A stretch of 13,325 bases of DNA from Echinostoma caproni (Eukaryota; Platyhelminthes; Trematoda; Plagiorchiida; Echinostomatidae), in NCBI GenBank assembly GCA_900618425.1, contig UZAN01048149.1:3462-16786 (forward strand), written 5' to 3'. The notes beneath the pieces are model-generated. The model was not told the origin of the DNA. It saw only the letters and a program-made list of their open reading frames with translations, and ran no database searches. A program made the position numbers and the translations under genes. Of this stretch, positions 8,766 through 13,325 are shown piece after piece; position 1 is the stretch's first letter; each line of letters opens with the position of its first letter.

Positions 8766-8767
8766 CT
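8766..8767 (-). other. Possible splice acceptor (cis, or spliced-leader trans) just before the transporter start
   Basis: The minus strand reads GACTTGAATTAG and then seven bases (CACAAAA) before the ATG. The AG could be a 3' splice site of a 5' UTR intron; a possible partner donor is AAG/GTATTC near 8862. In flatworms it could instead receive a trans-spliced leader. Support is only the dinucleotide and its position; the pyrimidine tract is weak. Confidence 0.2.
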
Positions 8768-9356
8768 AATTCAAGTCCCGTTTTCGTTAATCACAGTAAG
8801 TGTTCACAAATGAAATCAAACCGGTTGTCCCATTCACAGATCGAAGAAAAGGATTAAAGTTAGGAATACCTTGTGTTTGTGCTTGAATTTAAGCATGCAT
8901 CCCAGCCGAAACAGGAGTTACTCAATAGTCCACAGGATTCTCCTCAAACTTGTGCACGGTCGGACGCGGTAGACAAGTTGGCTTACCGATTTGGGCCTTG
9001 CTTCTACCTAACTTGCTCATTGGTTATATTATCATGTCTGTCTGTCTATCTATCCGAATGACGGTGCGCCAAGCGTTACCTATATGCCGGGTGAGCCAAT
9101 CAGATTTTGGCGCAATCGGAGCAGTGCATGCAACACGGATGTGATTCACACAGCCTCGCGCACCAGAAATGACTCAAGCAAGTAGGTTGGTAACGAGCTC
9201 TCAGCCAACATTGCCTTGGCTACTAATCTGATATAAATCTAGCGCTGATTACGCAGATTTAAATGTAATTGTGAAACAGTCCTAGCGATTTAAAGTCAAA
9301 TCAAGCATAGCTTCATGCAGCCATATAGTCAAAGTAGAACCAGTAGGCAAGAAAAA
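8768..9356. other. 5' flank of the transporter gene, no gene recognised
   Basis: This stretch must hold the promoter or 5' UTR of the transporter, but no core promoter motif stands out. A short TCTG/TCTA tetranucleotide run (about 9035-9055) is present. The remaining open frames are short and lack motifs. LINE copy C begins near 9357. Confidence 0.4.
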
Positions 9357-9940
9357 CTACAACAGAATTGCGAAAATGAAGGACAAGGAATAAATAAATA
9401 ACGATACAAGTGAATACAGTTCAGAAGCGATGCGCTCTGGGTTATCGAAAGATCGGGCAAGATAAGGCACCACAGAAGACCGGTAGAGGTTTCCGCTAGC
9501 AAATACGCAGTTGTAGCGGGATCTGGTGCAAGAGGAGGACACAGTTAATAAAATCCACGCATGAAAGATGCGAAGGGTAGTTCGTGAGTTTTGTCTATAA
9601 CGAGAGACAATGTTGGATGTTGGGAAACAATAAACTGATGGGCGATAAAACGAATAATTCCACTAATTCCACATAAATATGCTAATGATCTGGAAAGCAA
9701 TTCAAAGTCATTTTTAAGCATCCCTGAGAAGACTACAGGGCACCAGTATAGGACAAAGGTGCAAAATGGAAGCAAAAGGAAAACGACAGATCAAGAAGTA
9801 AGTGATGGATAAGGCTTTCAGGCGTAAGACATAAAATGATAATTTTCCGACCTTTCCAAATATAAAAATAGATTATTCAGACCAGCATAAATTTCGGCTG
9901 ATTATTACACAGAGATAGTCAAAATCGGTGGGACGGATAA
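9357..9940 (-). pseudogene. C-terminal region of LINE copy C
   Basis: Fragments in several frames continue the RT: a segment with CPILVPC near 9740 resembles the RPILEYCSPI-type motif of LINE proteins. The last open frame (9542 down to 9357) carries SRYNCVFASGNLYRSSVVPYL and then ARSFDNPERIASELYSLV, resembling the end of CR1-type proteins (variable, then VPYLAR-type, then LYxLL). It has no complete frame. Reading beyond about 9395 becomes a hydrophobic run without motif. Confidence 0.6.
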
Positions 9941-9945
9941 TGGTA

Positions 9946-10800
9946 TCATCCTGTATGTTCATCGCGAGACAGCATTGAGAGATTTGTATGACCGTTTCCT
10001 CTGAGAAGTAAGAACGGCATGTCTATGCATTTTGAGGGATTGAGAGTTAAGTTGTGCGCGGTGGACCACTCAGAAAAATTAGAAGCATCAAGTTGAAGAG
10101 TGGAGGTGACCGATGCATCATACAGCCAGGATCCGACGGAAACATTACCTGGGTATTTAATCAGCACGGAGTTTTGAAAAGTAAACATGGACGAAATATG
10201 AGTGGAAGGGAGAAAGGGACAGAATGGCACTGTGTAGTATGCCTAGTTTAGAGATGAACGGAGAGGAGGAACGATCACGTTAAGCCATGAACTCTGATCG
10301 AATTGCGAAATAGTCCGAGAGTATCGCTGTTTTGATGTTCGATATCGCAATGGAAGACGAATAGTTGACAACTTAGTCCTGCCAACACAATTGAAGGCGT
10401 CGCTGTAATCCGAGAAACATATTCTGACAGCTTTGTTATTTTCGTCGAGTGTTGATAGAATGTAGTGAACCAGAAAAGCTAGAGCATTTTTGGTGTGGAA
10501 AGAGAGTGACTGCAAGGAAATTGCTTAGAGTTGTGCATATGAAACTGTGATCACATTCAATGAGGGAGTAAGTTCGCGAATAGCTTCAACACAACAGATG
10601 TACAAACAATGGGACGGATTTCTGAGGTTCTTCTTCTAGACACCGGAGGGTAGAGGCAGATTTACAACAACCACCGGATTTTTTTTCTATACAATGATTA
10701 AACAGAGCTGTGAGCACTGACGACTGTGTGTGTGCGCCTACTCCTTAATAATAGTGGCTTCCAACCCGTCGGGACCGCATGATAAATGGGGTTTGACAAT
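9946..10800 (-). pseudogene. Reverse transcriptase domain of LINE copy C (broken, active site destroyed)
   Basis: An N-terminal RT signature CGPDGL lies at about 10764-10778, followed by an IIKE/AHT segment with a stop between. Motif A is CFSDYSDAFN with its catalytic Asp at 10410-10408. The next 54 or so codons include a TAG at 10245-10243 and show no clear motif B; the spacing to motif C is shorter than in complete elements, suggesting a small internal deletion. Motif C should be YADD but reads YPGN at 10155-10144, with all three residues after Tyr changed by what could be single base changes. Further on, SEWSTAHNLTLNPSKC (about 10070-10025) is the conserved segment after motif C. Confidence 0.77.
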
Positions 10801-10906
10801 CAGCGACTCTTCCATGACATCCTATTGTTGGATAGTACACGGTTCTGTATCGCTGAGGTCGGTGTTTGTGAATCAAATGATCAGCCCCGTCCCCCCTGTT
10901 ACTGGT

Positions 10907-11209
10907 TCACTTGTTGAATACTCGATTTGGTTCCTCAAAGTCAATTGTTGCTCCAGACACGATTAAGGATTGATCACTCAATGGCTTGATGGTGTTCCAG
11001 GTCACCATGCAGACTTTGGTGCGCTGGAGTGTGCATGTGTATATCCTCTTTGGTTTATACAGCACGTCTTTGATGGCAAGTGATAAGAGTTTCACCCTCT
11101 GAAGATCTTTGCGTTTGTATACCCCTTCCTTGCTTCGACGTAACTGTTTCAAATGAGGATACGATATGCAGTCACAGCGAACGTACAGTGTCTCCCGAGG
11201 GTGGCACAC
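10907..11209 (-). pseudogene. Linker region of LINE copy C
   Basis: A 100-codon open frame carries PHLKQLRRSKEGVYKRKDLQ and ends with KPLSDQ and a stop at 10907. Basic, helical sequence with an initial P-x-L-K-x-L motif is what lies between endonuclease and RT in CR1/Jockey-type LINE proteins. It sits in the expected place, between the endonuclease motifs (right) and GPDGL (left). Confidence 0.65.
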
Positions 11210-12042
11210 ATCTTAGATACTGTGTTAGGTGATCACAATGAATGGAAGGAATGGAGTGGTAGAACACACTGAATTTTGTTTGGGTGACCTTCAAATTGGG
11301 TTTATCTAGGTTCTCTGGGTTCTCCGGATTACATTGACATTCCCTTCTTGATATGTCACGGCTTTTCATAGACCTGACGTGATTGAATTTACTGTGCACT
11401 ACTGGGAAAAATATAACAAGCGTGTGATCCGAAGACCAAGGAAGGGAAGCGGTTAGAAACGGAAGAGACCTGGCATTATTGAGAAAACACATATCCCAAT
11501 GAGCATTTTGCCTTGTTGGGAATCTCACTATGTTTGTCAAACCAAGAACAGTCCAAAAGCTGACGTAGACACGATTCAAGTCACCACAGATTATACATGG
11601 CGAGAAGTCAAGATAACCCAATCAAGCTATCGAATAAGTATATGAAAAATGAAGAAGTTCTTTTGAGGGACAATAAGGGGAAATAGAAATGTTGGCTAAG
11701 ACCGTCGACTAGTAGTTACTCAGGTGCCTGGGCTTGCATACATGTACGGAGGCACAGATGCAACCAATGGAGTGAGTGAATGCCTGCTTCCCATTCTTGC
11801 ACCAATTATTACTGATATGAGTCACCAGGCCTCTTGCACGCTTCTGATACGTTGTGGGACGATCAACTCGGGATTCCGGAAAGTCATCGACTTTAGCAAT
11901 CTCATCAGTATCACTACACTACCCCTTCTCTAATAGAATTGTGCCTAACTGGGAAGATTCCATATAGCGTACGATATTAGATATATCTGGTTATTTCGCA
12001 GGCAGAATACCAGAAGCAACCGAGTCGAGTAGAAGATTTCTT
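11172..12042 (-). pseudogene. Endonuclease domain of LINE copy C (broken)
   Basis: The best preserved part is an open frame from 11621 down to 11172. It has CIICGDLNR (catalytic Asp at 11582-11580), VLGLTNIVRFPTR and SSDHTLV with both Asp (11429-11427) and His (11426-11424) intact. Just upstream the frame must change (FDSLIGLS, then a stop). Farther upstream, YMYASPGT (about 11755-11730) resembles the YRxPxS motif of the endonuclease, and still farther a segment near 11970-11930 resembles a Y-x-I-F-R/G-G-V block. That last assignment is weak. The upstream part lies inside the duplicated 372-base segment, so a second copy of it occurs at 12089-12460. Confidence 0.7.
11671..12042. repeat. 372-base perfect direct repeat, copy 1
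   Basis: This is identical base for base to 12089-12460 (offset 418) by reading both copies side by side. After 12042 the match stops abruptly, but the following 45 bases up to the N at 12088 still resemble what follows copy 2 (shared AAATG, TCTAT and GAAATA in register). Copy 1 contains the 5' end of the recognisable LINE C endonuclease. Confidence 0.95.
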
Positions 12043-12087
12043 GCCTTTCGAGAACATGAAATGCCTTCTATCATGAAATACTAGGCG

Positions 12088-12088
12088 N
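12088..12088. other. N at the junction of the two repeat copies
   Basis: A single N directly precedes the first base of repeat copy 2. Such lone Ns also occur at 4723 and 6253. Here its position at the exact repeat border suggests a contig join with an unmerged overlap. Confidence 0.8.
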
Positions 12089-12460
12089 CAATAAGGGGAA
12101 ATAGAAATGTTGGCTAAGACCGTCGACTAGTAGTTACTCAGGTGCCTGGGCTTGCATACATGTACGGAGGCACAGATGCAACCAATGGAGTGAGTGAATG
12201 CCTGCTTCCCATTCTTGCACCAATTATTACTGATATGAGTCACCAGGCCTCTTGCACGCTTCTGATACGTTGTGGGACGATCAACTCGGGATTCCGGAAA
12301 GTCATCGACTTTAGCAATCTCATCAGTATCACTACACTACCCCTTCTCTAATAGAATTGTGCCTAACTGGGAAGATTCCATATAGCGTACGATATTAGAT
12401 ATATCTGGTTATTTCGCAGGCAGAATACCAGAAGCAACCGAGTCGAGTAGAAGATTTCTT
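12089..12460. repeat. 372-base perfect direct repeat, copy 2
   Basis: This is identical to 11671-12042. To the right it continues as TCGTACGG and on into sequence without LINE character. If the duplication is an assembly error, this copy is the one that joins the right-hand contig, and the real sequence would run from 12042 straight to 12461. Confidence 0.95.
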
Positions 12461-13325
12461 CCCGTTCAGGCACAACAAATGCATTCTATAGTGAAATAGG
12501 TCGTACGGTAAGTTATTTGTCTAAACCTGTTCAAGGAACACCACCCGCGATGAATAATTAAGAAAAACCGGATGTATCTCAAGCGTGATCATGGGCATCT
12601 CGTGTACATCAGGTACAAGATCGAACCGGAGAAAGCTTTCGATGTTATTCATCGTATCCCACTCATTCAATCGAGGACGGCCCGAGTTTGGACTGTAGCA
12701 GTGGCCGAGGCGATCGCCATTCGCTTACTAGGCCTAAGCCTTTGTGTCCCAAACAGACTGGTTCAAGCGCTCCAAGTACCTTGGCGCATAGTGGAAACCA
12801 AGACATACTATGACGTGTCACTTGACCCAAATGGGTAGAGGTCACATCAGCTAACACTCTAAACAGCGTTACACACACATATAAACGCACAGATACACAT
12901 CCTCCACTCTGCCTCCGATTAATGACCTTAAATTGAGCCAATGGCTGTCATTATGTAAGCTTGTTTCTACCATTTGATGTGTAAGAGTATGACTAGGAAT
13001 CTCCGAAAACAGTTGTTCGCTCACCGAATCGTTTTCTCAATGCTATCCTGGGATTATTCAAACTATCGTGAAATAATCGTCGACCAATCTGCCAACGTTT
13101 GGAGTAGCATCACTTTTGGTAATCAGGTTGAGCAATACCGATCTATGAGGAATGCCAAATGCCATTTTTTAGTCTAAGAACACCATTCTGACTTACACGC
13201 CCTATCTAGTACCGAAAGTAGCAAATGAACAAGGTGAACAACTGCATCAAATGTTGAGCGCTAAAAGGGATATGCAAATTAATGTATGTCGTCTTCGGTA
13301 GACTAAGTTACTCAAATTATTTGAG
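12461..13325. other. Unrecognised right-hand sequence
   Basis: There is no LINE motif here. A plus-strand open frame at 12572-12838 (88 codons, containing AVAEAIAIRLLGLSLCVPNR) and an overlapping minus-strand frame at 12663-12941 are the longest. Neither has an identifiable domain. They may be part of an old dispersed repeat, since GC is higher here than in the surrounding bases. A short CA-rich run (about 12870-12897) follows. From 12950 to the end I see nothing. Confidence 0.4.

Larger units (their letters stand above)
9357..12042 (-). mobile_element. LINE copy C: degenerate CR1/L2-like retrotransposon, minus strand
   Basis: This is a third non-LTR element, of a different family from A and B and on the opposite strand. 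Reading right to left, the parts are: endonuclease (about 12040 to 11220), linker (about 11170 to 10900), RT (about 10800 to 9950) and a C-terminal region ending near 9390. Landmarks are ICGDLN, SSDHTLV, PHLKQLRRSKEGVYKRKDLQ, CGPDGL, DYSDAFN and VPYLARSFDNPERIASELYS. Numerous stops and frame changes interrupt it, and nothing like a whole protein could be made. The 5' end is unclear because it runs into the duplicated segment at 11671-12042. No 3' tail or target-site duplication was identified. Clade is inferred from the DYSxAFN and YADD-context pattern only. Confidence 0.8.

Noticed and set aside
9061..9140. tRNA-derived SINE head
   Set aside because: I could not find paired A-box and B-box sequences or a cloverleaf; the resemblance was only to scattered GC-rich words.
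11724..12351. Two identical 69-codon plus-strand open frames
   Set aside because: They lie in the duplicated segment, antisense to the LINE C endonuclease, and are identical only because the DNA is duplicated.
1..13325. Bacterial-type systems: operons, CRISPR, toxin-antitoxin, phage or defence islands
   Set aside because: No clustered short genes, repeat-spacer arrays or ribosome binding sites. The splice donor, LINEs and an SLC7-type transporter indicate an animal genome.

Overview
The window reads as a piece of animal nuclear genome, most likely a parasitic flatworm (trematode; an opisthorchiid- or echinostome-like fluke would fit the moderate GC and LINE load, but the species is inference). 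There is one recognisable host gene on the minus strand, interrupted by eukaryotic splice sites. It sits among decayed non-LTR retrotransposons (LINEs) of the APE-endonuclease/reverse-transcriptase type. Three single N bases and a suspicious perfect duplication point to a draft assembly. I see no bacterial operons, phage, CRISPR, rRNA or tRNA.

Layout, left to right. 1-1645 (+): the 3' two-thirds of a decayed LINE (copy A), running in from the left edge. It has the linker and RT domain, keeps the FADD catalytic motif, but carries stops and frameshifts. 1646-3610: largely non-repetitive or unrecognised intronic or intergenic DNA with an ATT microsatellite (3252-3296) and two weak minus-strand exon candidates (1990-2065 and 3423-3590). 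3611-6631 (+): a second, more complete LINE of the same family (copy B), with endonuclease, linker, RT, C-terminal region and a short A-rich 3' end. It is dead: FADD has become FVHD, the endonuclease His has become Tyr, and there are several stops and frameshifts. 6632-7153: intron or unrecognised sequence. 7154-8758 (-): a 535-codon coding exon of a cationic amino acid transporter (SLC7A1-4/CAT type), ending in a clear splice donor. 8759-9350: 5' flank of that gene, nothing else recognised. 9357 to about 12042 (-): a third LINE of a different, CR1/L2-like family (copy C), very degenerate, with endonuclease, linker, RT (YADD now YPGN) and C-terminal region. 11671-12042 and 12089-12460: a 372-base perfect direct repeat whose second copy begins immediately after an N. 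12461-13325: no recognised gene, with one 88-codon open frame of unknown nature.

How it fits together: copy B lies in antisense orientation just downstream of the transporter exon. It is probably inside the transporter's first coding intron, because the last two transmembrane segments expected for the family are not encoded anywhere I can see in the window and must lie beyond position 1 or be lost. The LINE copies do not look able to move. I found no previously undescribed functional system; the most useful observations are the probable assembly duplication, the incomplete transporter gene and the pattern of decay in the LINEs.
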